Assembly (NCBI GenBank): GCA_947044405.1
Contig: CAMRHE010001072.1
Location: forward strand, 124,001 to 188,000
Direction: 5' to 3'
Origin: Leptodactylus fallax
Lineage: Eukaryota; Chordata; Amphibia; Anura; Leptodactylidae
DNA length: 64,000 bases
Position 1 is the first letter of the stretch. Every line of letters begins with the position of its first letter. A program made the position numbers and the translations under genes. The notes beneath the pieces are model-generated. The model searched no databases. It saw only the letters and a list, made by a program, of their open reading frames with translations, and had not been told where the DNA came from. Below, piece by piece: positions 34,494 to 45,813 of this stretch.

Positions 34494-35416
34494 TCACTTC
34501 CTCATGTTTGTCTTGGTGAGTCTTTCTATCCATCTACCAATATCAAGATAGACCTGTGAACCCTGGACTAAGTAGTACTCCTCCGCATAAGTCAATATAT
34601 ATTTCAGCAACTCGGTTGCCTGGTGCCTGATAGTAAGCTGTTGCATCGGGCCCGTAGCTGTGATGCATTTCGTGAGAATGGTGAATCGTTCGAACGGAAC
34701 AGACATCTGCGCCGCCATGCTGGATGCAATTGGGATATTTTTTGCATCAACTCCTTCAATATCCGCCACCCAACCATCTATTATCTCAGGGACCAGGTTA
34801 AGTGCGTGGTGGTCCATAGCAATCTTGCGCAAAACCCTGAGTGAGTGTAAGACTTGAGCCTTCAAGGCTTTCTGGAGAGCCTCGACGGAAGCTTGGGGAG
34901 GGCTTTCTTGATTATATGGAGGGTAATCGCATGAGCGAGAGCCCTGGGACTGAGTGGCTGAATCGTGACTCGTCATGGCCGGTGTTTTTGCTGCGCTGAA
35001 AGAGCCTACTTAGCCAATGTGACGAATGTTCGGGGAACCAGCCATGCAGACCTCGTTTCATTACGCCGGGCTGGTTGGTTGGGCGTGCCAGTAAGCCCAT
35101 ATACCCTTCGACGTGTCTTTTTGGTGGGCCTCCGGACTCGTTGCTTTTCTTCATTTTTGGTTTCCGGTTGAGGCAATGCTGGTGCTGGCCGAGGGCTTAT
35201 TTCTCGATATGACGAACTTGACCGGGGAGAGGGAGTCACGGTTGAAGACACAGATCCTGTTAACCAGCTTTCCGATTGTGGAACGCTCGGATGGAGAGAA
35301 CTTCCTGAACCTATCTCCGAAGGTAGCGGATTGTATGTCGGGCCAATGGAATAGTTTGTTGGGACTTCCGTAAACACGAAGCCAGTGACATTAAATGGGT
35401 TTCGCGCATGAGACAT
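34494..35416 (-). CDS. gene H', paralogue of gene H
   Basis: Exons 35416-35052 and 34995-34494, with intron 34996-35051 (GTCTGC..TTTCAG), give 288 aa in frame. The N-terminus is Ser/Pro-rich, a basic stretch follows (PTKKTRRRVYGLTG), and the C-terminus repeats the helical domain of H: LKAQVLHSLRVLRKIAMDH, ELLKYILTYAEEYYLV and DIGRWIERL. The acceptor lies three codons upstream of the one used in H, yet both keep the frame, which argues that both were maintained as coding. The donor GTCTGC is weaker than GTATGT in H. Confidence 0.6.
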
Positions 35417-37324
35417 AATGCTGCAATAACGAACCAACCTAAAATGTCAGTAGCTCATGAGGTTGAGTTACCCTTATAGAGGTTCATGGAGCAGGCTTGA
35501 TGAGTAGGAATGAGGTTGCTTGCTGCCTTGAGGGCAGAATGCGCGCGCAGATCCCAAGGGGTAGTCTGTTTTCCTGTGCATGACACAAATCTGGCTTATG
35601 GCTTTGAGCACGCATTGGCTGCATTTACCCTCGCGGAAGGATCCTAGGAACCAGACTTGCAAGGGTCTGGTGGATCATGATAGGCGCTCTTGCCTCACGT
35701 CGTTGTTCCGATGTGACCCGGACCGACCTCAGTTTTTGATCTGAACCTTCTCTTTGCCCACCTCCTTGGCCCACTATGACCTGGCCAGTTTAGTAGCTGT
35801 TTCTGTGTGCGTACAAGCGGTAGGTGTACCACCCTTACGGTTGGAGTCTAGCATACGCAATAAATGCCACAGGTAGGAAAATTGTTGCTTTCACCTTCCC
35901 GAGTCCACCTCATTTCTTGTTTAGAATCGCACCATGGATACAATTTATTCGTTAGATCCGTCATTCGTTTATTTAGGGTGAGCGCATGATGGCTTGGCCA
36001 TTATTGGCCACTGGCTCCCGATAGCTGGAAGGCCCGTGGGCATCGGCCTGAGTCTTTTTACGCTAACGGTCATATTGACGCCCCAGCAGCTAGCACTTTC
36101 CCTATAGGCCCACCCAGTAATTTTACTGAAAGTTTCATGACAATGTTATTACGTTGCACCGGTGGATTATTATAGTGCTAAACTGGATCCAAAAGGGGCT
36201 GGTCTCCTTTCACCTCCACCTTCTTCATATTTCTTCCGTTGAACGGTATCAGCGCTGAATACCCAGACTATTCTCGTTTCAGAGAGCACTATCCATATTA
36301 TGGCTATCACTTACTTGAAGAAAGAGTTGCCTCGTCGGACTAATCAACACTCCGATCGGGAGGCACCAAAACCTGGGGAAGGGACCGCGCAATCGCTACC
36401 AAATCAGGATCATAGAGTATGGCCCTGCCAGATCTATCATTGTCAGTCGTGTAGAGTTACTTACTGAGAGGTGATATCGCTAGTCTTCTTATCCAGTCTC
36501 TGAGGTTGATCAGGCGATGAGGACAAAACCAATTCAGGTACTTCCACAGCTCACAATTAATACTTTCCACAAATGTGACCTCTAATGGCAAGGCCCATAG
36601 GCCACACCACCATACGTTCGATCCCATTGTACCTTCGACGACGGATCAAGTTTGAACGGCAGAAATGCATCGACTGTGTTCAAACCTAGAGAACGGGCGA
36701 AGCAGATGGACAGTACACCGGTTCTTGGGGGACCTGAATCGCCTGACGAGGGCGTCGGCACCGTATGTTAACGTTTCCCGGATTATTTACCTGTCCCGTC
36801 AAGGTACTCATCCTTATAGGATCGAAATACGCAAGATGGCGCAGAAGAGAAGGCCCCCGTTCGCGCGGGCTACGGCAATATTAGCCCGGGCGCCAAGTTT
36901 GTGAACCGCGATATGAGGAGGAGACGAGTTTTTGGAATATTTCTGCGGCAGAAAGAGTGAATATGAGTAATTCAGAGCCTTAAGCTCCGTAGAAGATTCT
37001 ACGTATGGGCCCGTGGATCCGAGTTGGGGGCTCAAGTTAGGATTGCTGTGTTATGGGATGGTCGAGAATGGTGCGGAATGGAACGCGGATGCTGGAGCCA
37101 GTCGGGTTGAGCATTCTGGGAGGGGACATCACAAGGGATATGAACTTTTGGAGTCAAATATATGTTACGATCGGCAAGTTCAATGGATTCAGACAGGACT
37201 ACCCTCGATATGAAGCGAACTCCCCCTCGTCCCTCCAAGCTGTCCAATGGTAGTTGGCCACCGTTAGATACTTCCCAGGAAACCCGGATTTCCCTTCCAT
37301 TGCTGTTCGTGAAAAGCACACTCG

Positions 37325-37460
37325 ATGAATTATGGTCATGTAAAACTGATGAACTGGAATCTGTAGCTCGCAAAAGGGGGGGTGATTCTGGCATTGGGAG
37401 ATTTCCCTATACGGTATGGTTCAGATTTTATACCCTCCTCCCGGGGATGGGTTCCCAAAA
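37325..37460 (+). repeat. dispersed repeat R2, copy 2
   Basis: Same landmarks as copy 1: GAATTATGGT, AGCTCGCAAAAGGGGGGG, GATTCTGGCATTGGGAG and GGTATGGTTCAGATTTTATACC. With copy 3 it forms an inverted repeat with a spacer of about 150 bp. Confidence 0.6.
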
Positions 37461-37609
37461 CAATACGACCGCCAAAACGTTTACCTACATCCAATCCACG
37501 ATAGCAATACTTCTGCTTTGAGTTGTTCTCCATACTGGAATTAAAGTGACTTTGGTCAAGAACTGGAAATGTCTTTTTGGGGTTGATTCTCGGCTTCGCC
37601 GCTTATTAT

Positions 37610-37745
37610 CAACTATTCTTGGTCGATTTCATGGTCACTAAGGGTGGTACAAAATCTAAACCATGCCCTACCGGGAACGCCCTCAAAGCTAGGATCCCCC
37701 GCTCCATAGCAAGCTACCAGTTCATATTTCAACCTGTCACATTGA
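37610..37745 (-). repeat. dispersed repeat R2, copy 3 (inverted)
   Basis: The reverse complement reads GAACTGGTAGCTTGC, then GGGGGATCCTAGCTTTGAGG and GCATGGTTTAGATTTTGTACC, matching copies 1 and 2 in order. Confidence 0.55.
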
Positions 37746-38180
37746 CAATTGTTGCGAGCTTGTGCAGCAAATAAAGTGTGGATGGAGAATGTGCGGTTCA
37801 TATAGCGGGACCAACCCCCGTACCTACGGGTATGGTAATTGGCAAGCAGCCAGGGATGGCACCCACCAGTAGTAAAGCCCAGCCAGTGTAGCCAAGGATG
37901 TGAGGAAGGAAGGCTCGGACCACCTGGTCAGGAAAGAGACTCTGCCGAGTTTACACCCACAACTAATCCACTGATTTCCCTCTCATTGACTATATCTTTT
38001 CTGATTCCAACCAAAAGTGTCACGTCGGTTGGAGTCCCAATTTACGAAGAGATCAATTCGCAACAGTAAACGCCCAAGACATACCCCATGTCAAGGGCCC
38101 TGGTTAGTTGCAACAATACAACAAAACGGCCGTACCTGGCAGCTTCAAACACCTCCACACACCTGGACTCTCCATTTGCA

Positions 38181-40640
38181 ATGGATCGCATTTCCTCTCC
38201 GGAAGGGCACCATGCGCCTATGAGTCCGCTGCAGCGACCAGGATACCCCTTTATGCGTAACCGTGAAGTTCCATCAGAAAGCATGTATGGTCGACTGAAT
38301 GGACATGGCCTACCCATACCTGCGCCCACAGATTCTGCCCAAGTTCCAGTTCCTTACCAAAACTTCCACCAGCCGATGAAGGGCGCGCCGTACGAGGGCT
38401 CACCTGGGTTTCGCGCTCCATGGGCTACCCGCCCCTAGATCGGGTCAACAACGCTGAACATTTACCCGTTTCGAGAAGTCTGCCTCCTGCCTCAGATTCC
38501 ACGATGCGTGTTACCCAAATGGCGAAAGTTACGCCCCCTGTCGGGTACGGTCAGGGTTCTTACCAAAAGAGAGGTGCTTAAAGCACCCCAGAGGAAGGCA
38601 CATCGAGCTACGCAGGTATGTTAAGCTAGTAGAAGGAGGGCTTGTTTCGGGAGATTTTCCCACTTACACTCTAGCCATATAGGCTTGCGATCAATGTCGA
38701 GCTCGAAAAGCAAAGTGTGACGAGGGACGACCATGTTGCAGCCACTGCAAAGTAAACAACCTTGGCTGTGTCTACAAAGAGGTGCCGTTGCACAAAGAAG
38801 AGAAGACTACTCAGCTGGTATTGGATCGGCTCTCCCAGATAGAGACTCGCATGGAGGAGCGAGCCAACCGCATCGATGAGCATTTTGCAAAATGGCAAGA
38901 TCAAATGCAAGAGCAAGTGGGTTTCAACCTAGCTGAAGAGGTTAGACATACACCCGACTGTGCAAGAACATCCGGCCCTCCCACCATCACCAGTCATCAG
39001 GCAGGACCCACCTCTCAAAGCAGCGATGCCTAGACCCAGGATGTGAGCGGTTCGAAATTTGGCCAACAGCTTGGAGCCGTGGACCCCAGGTACCGCCAGA
39101 AGGAGGCCGAGGGAGAGCTCTCCATCCCAGTAGAGCACACCACTGCAGCTCACAAGCTATTAATGTGGCCGTCATCAAGAGGCTGATACACCCTGAAAGA
39201 TATGATGAGGACTATGTCATGCGGTTGGAAGAAGAGCGCGGTCTCATCAGCATATACGGCCAAGGCGAGATCTCATACACTGCCGATAACAGTCAATTAC
39301 CAATGGATTGCGAGTCTAAAGGTGCTCAACCCGGTGTGAACGGTGCAGGACAGCACGCCAATATTGACATCGACGAATTTGGAAACTTGGATCTGGATGC
39401 TGCGACTGCTAGGCGCTACTATGATAGCTACTCCAGCACATGTTCAAGCTCCACCCATTCCTTATGGAAGGTGAACTTGGGATTAAGGTCGATAACTTTA
39501 TCGAAAGCTATTGTCGAGTCGAATAACTCACCACCAAGCTCTGTTTCCAGTTACGCTCGACCGGCTCGTGATGGTCCGCCTCCAGCCAAAAGGAGGCAGT
39601 CAAATGAAGACCTGGGTGTGCGTGGCGAGTTTATGGAGACTGTCCCCAACCCGCTACGGCCACGAGTCGGTAAAAACATTGATACTGCCTTAATTCTGCT
39701 GTGCCTGGCCATCGGGGCCATTTGCGAAGCTCCTGCCCCTCTCCCTGGGCCCATCATGGACAAGAAGATTGACTACCTCAATCAGCCTATTCCGCTCCGC
39801 TGCCACCATTACATCCCCGCCGCCTGCCATTACGGCATACGTACCGATGCTAAGGTGTGCTTCCCCCGCCAACTTGACTGGGGCGTGCAAATGTCGCAAT
39901 CCCTCTATAGTGGCAGCCGGCCGCGTTCCCAATAGTCCATCCACCAAGGTAGGAGGGCCTGTCAAGGAGAGATGTCACAAACACGGGATAAACAGGACAC
40001 AAGGAACTAACTGGCTGACCTATGGTATGAAGATGGGCATGGGGGGAAATGAGCTAGAATGTTAGTGGGTGCTGCTGGACTTTATGCGGCAGTTGGCCAC
40101 CTTCAGAGCACAGTTGGATTTCTCAGGCATCAAGGGCTTGCCAGTCCTGGAGAACCAGGGGGCCGAGGGCTACGAAGGACGATGAGGACGGGAATGGAGG
40201 GATCTGGTGGAGGGGATCCGTCGGAGGTCGGTACCATTCGAAAGGAAATGGACGATGGTTCACCGAATGATCTCACGACAGAGAGTGACGATGCTGTTTT
40301 ATTCGCCCAAATCCATCTACGCAAAATCTTGAACCGAGAACATACAGACTTATACAAGGTTGAAAAGCAGCAGACGTGGCGTTCACCGTTCAAGAGGCCA
40401 GCCTGAACCGCCGCTGGCGTGAAAGCCTACCCGACAGCATGCAGGGACGAAAGGATCCGCCGGCAAGAAAAACGCTGCGCATGCGTGCGAAGTATACGGG
40501 CCCGGATATTATCACGCCCCTTCTACCATGTACTGCACTACGGCCAACAGGGCCCGCGTCGGTCCGATGGCAGAATTCAGTGGACTCACCTGCCTCGCAA
40601 AATTGCCCCCTATGCTGAACAGGGCGCTGGCTGAGCTGGC
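38181..40640 (+). pseudogene. Zn2Cys6 (GAL4-type) transcription factor, multiply frameshifted
   Basis: Begins MDRISSPEGHHAPMSPL at 38181. The frame shifts near 38430 and continues DRVNNAEHLPVSRSLPP to a stop at 38581. After an intron ending about 38682 comes the zinc cluster (38683-38775: ACDQCRARKAKCDEG, then CCSHCKVNNLGCVYKE) and a coiled coil (LVLDRLSQIETRMEERANR). Later pieces in different frames are VIKRLIHPERYDEDYV, HMFKLHPFLMEGELGI, NFIESYCRVE, DTALILLCLAIGAICEA, IHLRKILNREHTDLYKVEK and PFYHVLHYGQQ. These follow the order of a fungal-specific transcription factor domain. At least four frame changes make it non-functional. The changes are small indels rather than C-to-T runs. The gene was probably about 750 aa. 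Confidence 0.8.
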
Positions 40641-43577
40641 GCGTATGCTAGTGACAGGGCTTTACCGGTCTAAAGGAGCGGCGAGCAGAGCAACAGGCCC
40701 CCGCGCACCATAGGCTTTCTCATTCAAAGCGAAAACAATCCAACCCCCGCGCGAGCTGAACTCGTGAGATCTACGAGAAGTCTTCTATGAACCTCCTGAC
40801 TTGAAGAAGCCAAAGAATGAGCTTCCCTTGATTGGCATCTAACGTCAGTGGTATTCCTTTCTAGGTGTGTTCGCCAATAAGCTATCCAAAAGGCGCCTTT
40901 CATGTAGAAAAAGTGAAGTAGGAGCCCGGGCCGGGTTAACTAGTCGATTTGAGGGCCATGCACCTGGGAGCATTTTTCTTCCGTAACTGGATGCGAGAGA
41001 CCGAAAAATATATATTCATTGAAATCCGGTATGTTCGTCGCCCGAGAACCACGGTGTTCCGTGGACTATGGTGCCTAAACACCAGCAGCTGGACCAAAAG
41101 GATGATTAGTTAAAAACGCCAACCATCGCGCACGTGGCAACATATGAGAAGCCGCGGTGTCACAAAAGACCGATCTAAAACAAAAAAGCAGGAAATAGAG
41201 CCCACAACACGGCGATGTGCTTCGGTCAGATTCGGGATGAAGAGATCAGATAGACCAGTTGGTTGAGTAGGCTGATGTGAAATCGAATATTAAACGACTC
41301 ACGCAACAGAAACCGCGCTTCAAGCTTCCCACCCAGCGAATTAATTGGTGTAGGTGAATTGGAAGATGACTTATAACAAAGGCTCTGGGCACCAAATAGA
41401 TCTGGCATGAAGAAGATCGGGGGAGGAGGGGTAGACATATACTCTCCTATGGTCCGCGCGATATCCAAGACATCGACTATATTTTGTAAAATGTAAAGGT
41501 AAAAGAGAAAGAAGACAGGAACAGCGGTCCTTGGGGAAAGGGGGGAGAGCCGAGGGGGCCGGAAGACGCACGACACCGACAACGCGAAGCCCGCGGAAGT
41601 CGGCGGGTACACCCGTCTGGGCGTCTCCAGTAACGTCATCACAACCGCCGGCCCGCAAGATAATGACTGAGTGAGAATCACACGCAACTTTACACACGGA
41701 ACACGCACAGACCGGCAGAAATGTAAAGATGGTGAAAGAGAAACACAAGCTACTTAGGGGGAGGAGAGGAAAGGAGCCGGTCAAAGCAGGCAATCGGGTC
41801 CAGGGAGGATAAGCCACACAGGGACCCAGCAGATTGGTAACGCAGCCAGAAAGAGCATATGGCAATGGGCAGCAGAGAGGAAAGGCGTGACAGGGGAAGT
41901 GGGATATTCATAATCCAAGAGAAACAGGGGGCCAACCAAAACCACCAACACAAAGGCAGACAGGAAGAACCGCAGCAAACGCTCACCAAGATCTCCACGT
42001 GGGGATTATCGGGGAAGGGGGGGGAAGCACCTGCCGCCGGGGCCGTCCACGCCACCGAGGGCAATCCCGATCCAAAAAACGAGTGGCTATGGCCGCCTGG
42101 ACACATGGATGGGCAAAATAGGCAGACGCCGGAGGAGTGGGGAGGGCCGGCATTGTACTCTTTCTGATTGGCCCCAGAAGAGCCGAAGTCCAGGCCCGCG
42201 CACTTGATACTGTACTGCCATCACATTTATCTTCCCTTCATTAACTAGCTAATTGGTAGTCTAAGTTAACTAGTTAACTAGTTATGCAGCCCGAGAAGCC
42301 TAAGGCAGGCGCACAGGAACACAAAGGCCGGGCCTATATGTGTTTAAGCGTTATCTTTGTTACCACACACCCGCGAAGCCGACAATACTCCAGCCCCAGC
42401 CGCCAAACCCCCACCAAACAAACATGGCTAAGGAGCTCTGTCGGAGGGTGGATAAAACCGGGGGGGCACACATCTGTCCTGGTGCTCCGCTCCGAAACCC
42501 CCCCAACCCTCCCCAGCCCAAGGGGAGGAGAGCTTTCCACTCTCTCCAATATTGATGAGATAAAGCTCCCCTGCTTCGTTCATTCCATTTAATCTAGACA
42601 AGCAACCTGTGAGTCAAGGAGGCACCCCGTGTCCTCAGCCAGTTTTGTATGCCAAGTGCAAACTTACTAGAGTTGAAGATGCTGAGTCCCAAGTCACGGC
42701 AAAGAGTGCAAGCACCGCTATGCAGCCTTGTCTTTCCTACTTCAGTTCAGTACACACGCACGCGGGGAAGGAAGCCATATTTGTCCCGGAGGATACACCT
42801 TGGTTTTAGTTATTTGATTGGAACTAGTAGTTAGGCAGCTGGAGTATATTTAAAGAATCATTCTGCAGATTTAGGATGCCAATTGAACATCTATCGCTAT
42901 TGGAGATAATTCCCAGAAGCGCCGACTGAAAAAGGTCGGCACCGGGCCTGGAATTTAGATTTCTTTTCTACGATTTCTCCTTGAGACTCTACTTCTGCAT
43001 AGAATACTCTAACTATAATTAGTCCACAGGAGGCTCTGTATTTGGAGGTTGGGTTTTCGGGAGGGAAAAAATGCCGAATATATTGTAGTCATGGTTCGGG
43101 TAGGTGCTCCATTTCCTGCCGCCAAGAGAGCCCGGTCCCACCATAACCGAGCGCTAGATCCTCGCCTTCATCCATTCCGCCCATTCCACCTCATGTTACC
43201 CATTTTGCTTTTATAATTCCATCTATTCTATCCTATCCACACCGGCTGAATCTTGGCAGATTTATAGGTCAGCATTCATCATCCCTTTCGGTCTGGACAA
43301 AGAAAGTATTAATATCTTTTTTGGGCTTCACCCAGAATGATTAATTCATCACACATCCTGCCTCAAAAATGAATCCGTGTGGGACGGCCCCGTGGCCCAC
43401 ATACCTCCCCCCCTGATCTATATGCGGATTTGCGGCTCTACGGTCGATACCATCCCAAACGGCGGACGACTTCCGCATTGATGCCAGCACACAACTCCTG
43501 AGCCCCGAGACGCCGTCATTGGAATACTGGGCTTCAGTTGTTGACCTGCAATCAGACTGTTAGAATATATCCGGCTG
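40641..43577. other. GC-rich non-coding stretch
   Basis: Purine-rich on the plus strand (41400-42150). Long minus-strand ORFs (41226-41865, 41750-42106) have cysteine/leucine/proline-rich compositions typical of reversed purine-rich DNA and no domain. Contains the TTAACTAG palindrome cluster at 42242-42283. No gene supported. Confidence 0.4.
42242..42283. repeat. TTAACTAG palindromic cluster
   Basis: TTAACTAG, then CTAATTGG, then GTTAACTAGTTAACTAGTTA in 42 bp. A further GTTAACTAG lies near 40937. Self-complementary and AT-rich. Meaning unknown. Confidence 0.5.
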
Positions 43578-44237
43578 ATGAGGGTGGGCGACGGTGTTCG
43601 CTCTTGGCGTATCAGCAAAGTCGAGCCACCTTCACGCGCCGGGGGTGGGGGGGGGCCAGGTATACGGAGATCGACTACTCGTGCCGATGCCGGCGCCAAC
43701 GAGATCCAGGCAATTGCTATTGCGAAGAATGTCCCAAAAGATGTTCGAGTGACCCGAGATTTACTTTGCTGGCAAGGTACTTTCTCTGGCTGTTTGATTA
43801 TGCCCATGAGTATACTTACATCCAATTAGATAAATGGCCGCCACATCACTTGCCCGGGCGGCCGGCGTGCGTTGGCCGTTGCATGGCCCCCCTCCCCCCT
43901 TCGCCGTGGAGAAGGGAGATACTGCAGCTGACGGATGCCAGATGTGACGTCGGGCCCGACCCCAACATTCGCAACAGACGGCCGCCATCCAACCCCTGGA
44001 GGCGATATCCTCTCCTCCCACGCCCAATAAGCGCCCCGGGGCAGGAGCTTCATGCACAACGACTTTACTGATTCCAACTGTATAGTTGACGATGACAAGA
44101 TTGTGGGCCTCATTGATGTGGGATGGGCTGGCTTCTTCGGCTGGAATACGGTTGTGGGAAGTTCATGCCCGTAGGCTTAGGTACATGATACACCCTTTTG
44201 GAACGATCTGTACGACTATGAATATCTTCATACTTAA
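43578..44237 (+). pseudogene. aminoglycoside-phosphotransferase-like (APH) kinase, broken
   Basis: Pieces of an APH/choline-kinase-type fold in the expected order but in different frames: ADAGANEIQAIAIAKNVPK at about 43685; PEIYFAGK, then a GTACTT..AATTAG intron (43775-43830); FMHNDFTDSNCIVDDDKIV at about 44050 (the H-x-D-F/x5-N Brenner-type catalytic loop), followed by GLIDVGWAGFFGW, where the D of the metal-binding motif is kept; and a C-terminus TPFWNDLYDYEYLHT ending at TAA 44235-44237. Between them are frameshifts and a GC-rich insert (G8 run near 43650). Fungal APH-like genes are often accessory and of unknown substrate. It is not functional as read. Confidence 0.65.
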
Positions 44238-44739
44238 GGGGCGTGTCATGTTTTTCCTCGGGGCGGAGAAACAAAACGACGAAAGGCCACCCCAGGCCCA
44301 ACAAAACCGTGGTAATCAGATAAGCGAAGCCGCCAAAGCCGAGGGGAGTGGAGGAGTAGCAAGTTGAGGTGGGAAGAGTAGAGAGGGGTCAGAGGAAAGA
44401 GGTCAGGAGAAACGGCAAAAACACGCGGGGGAATGCCTGGATCTGGCGCTGCTAAGCACATAGATTAAGCCGTGGCAGCAAAACTAAAAGACAGCACAGC
44501 GAATGCGACCGAACCGCCGACCGGCCCGTCACAAAGTACGCCCTTATTACTGCACATCAATGGCGACCCCAGACTACAAACATCTTACTGCAGGCAAAAG
44601 AGAGAGAAGGGAGGGGGAATGCTGACATTTAGACTCAAAGTGACAGCCAAACTGCCGAGTTATCAGGACCAGCAGCCATGAGCTGATTAACGGAATAGCA
44701 CAAATATTTCGATACTTGTAGAGCACGGAGCCATTGCAC
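44238..44739. other. intergenic
   Basis: No gene. Left boundary of the right inverted arm. Confidence 0.4.
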
Positions 44740-45132
44740 CATTACGAAGGAAGCGGGTTGAATAATGTAAGGAGTGGCTGATTTTGATATTCGAGGCAAT
44801 TTGACTTGCGAAATTGCTATTTCTTCATTGCTATCCCCGATTGGCCTCGCACGCGCTGTCTGATTTCTCTAATATATTGCATTAATTGGAGATCAAGATG
44901 CAGCTGGTTTTGCATATTTCTTTCTGCTTGCTGAGCGTAGTGACATCGCACAGGAAACCGTTCAAATCCTTCGCACCTGAAAGTCCCTTAGTCATGTACT
45001 GATAGATTTGGAGCTCAACAGGTTCTCAAATACCGATTAACGGTTGCATAACACTATAATTGCTCCTCAAGTTCAAATGACCGGTTACGCTATCAAAATA
45101 TAGCCGACAAGGTAAAAAGAACGGGGTGCGTC

Positions 45133-45813
45133 TCAGTCATACAGCCGCTCCTCGTCTGCAGCAGCACACTTCCGGCACTTCTCTTCTGGCTGTGTTGGTG
45201 GTGAATCAAAATCGGGCACAGCGTCTGTTTCCATCTCTTTCCTCACGATGATCTCTTCGTACCTGCTCTGTAGCAATTGGGTGGCGAGATGCATAGTGGC
45301 CCACTCCCTGGGGGAAATGGTGTCGCAGATCAAGATGCGGTCGGATAGCGTTTGTAGGTATTGAATTGTATCATTGACCATTTTCCTACTAATTCTTATA
45401 AGGCTTGGGGGTCTCTTTTGATACGCCAGTTGTGGGTGGCCCGGTATTTGAGAGGTGGAGTATGAATGCCGGCGTCGCTTTCGTGGGAGGGTTGAGGATT
45501 CGGCTGCTCTCTTTTTCACGTTCAGAGGGGGCAGGTCTTGGTTTTCAGCCCTTATGACGCTTGGAGACAACGTAGAGGCCCTTGAGCTACCAAGAGAGGT
45601 ACCAACGGAAGTAACTGCCTCTGTAGCTACAGGGCCAGTGGACTGGCCAACAGGCGGTTGTAAAACCTGGCTTGTGTGGCTGCGATTCCCGTGGATGAAT
45701 AGACCAACGACCCGACGGAAGTTTTCAGCCGATTCATTGCCTTCATGAAATAGGTTTGTTAGCCGATGGATTCCTCGAGAAGGGGATCTAAAATAACGAT
45801 ACCAGTTTGGCAT
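45133..45813 (-). CDS. gene F, uncharacterised basic protein, 226 aa
   Basis: Single open frame from ATG 45813 (MPNWYRYFRSPSRG) to 45133. The middle is Ser/Thr/Val-rich (residues 50-90). A basic block KKRAAESSTLPRKRRRH (about 99-115) looks like a nuclear localisation signal. The C-terminal 95 residues are helical (RKMVNDTIQYLQTLSD; MHLATQLLQSRYEEI) and end with CRKCAAADEE. No known domain. A frame just upstream (MDHNLSQVPKKSNTP, from about 45882) overlaps the start and might be an alternative first exon. Its 3' half is duplicated and frameshifted in the left arm (3990-4300). Co-oriented with nothing close. Confidence 0.6.
   Translation of the reverse strand: MPNWYRYFRSPSRGIHRLTNLFHEGNESAENFRRVVGLFIHGNRSHTSQVLQPPVGQSTGPVATEAVTSVGTSLGSSRASTLSPSVIRAENQDLPPLNVKKRAAESSTLPRKRRRHSYSTSQIPGHPQLAYQKRPPSLIRISRKMVNDTIQYLQTLSDRILICDTISPREWATMHLATQLLQSRYEEIIVRKEMETDAVPDFDSPPTQPEEKCRKCAAADEERLYD

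Larger units (their letters stand above)
35417..38180. other. intergenic with repeat R2
   Basis: No gene could be supported. Downstream similarity between the G/H copies continues to about 35760 (compare 28440-28500: GTTCCGATGT..CCCGGA.CGACCTC). R2 copies 2 and 3 lie at 37325-37745. The promoter of the Zn2Cys6 pseudogene is expected at the right end. Confidence 0.4.

Noticed and set aside
41226..42106. Overlapping minus-strand ORFs of 118-164 codons
   Set aside because: Cys/Leu/Pro/Ser-rich reading of purine-rich DNA, no motif and no splice structure.
43418..43825. Minus-strand ORF of 135 codons
   Set aside because: Antisense to the APH-like pseudogene, whose catalytic-loop residues are clear on the plus strand.
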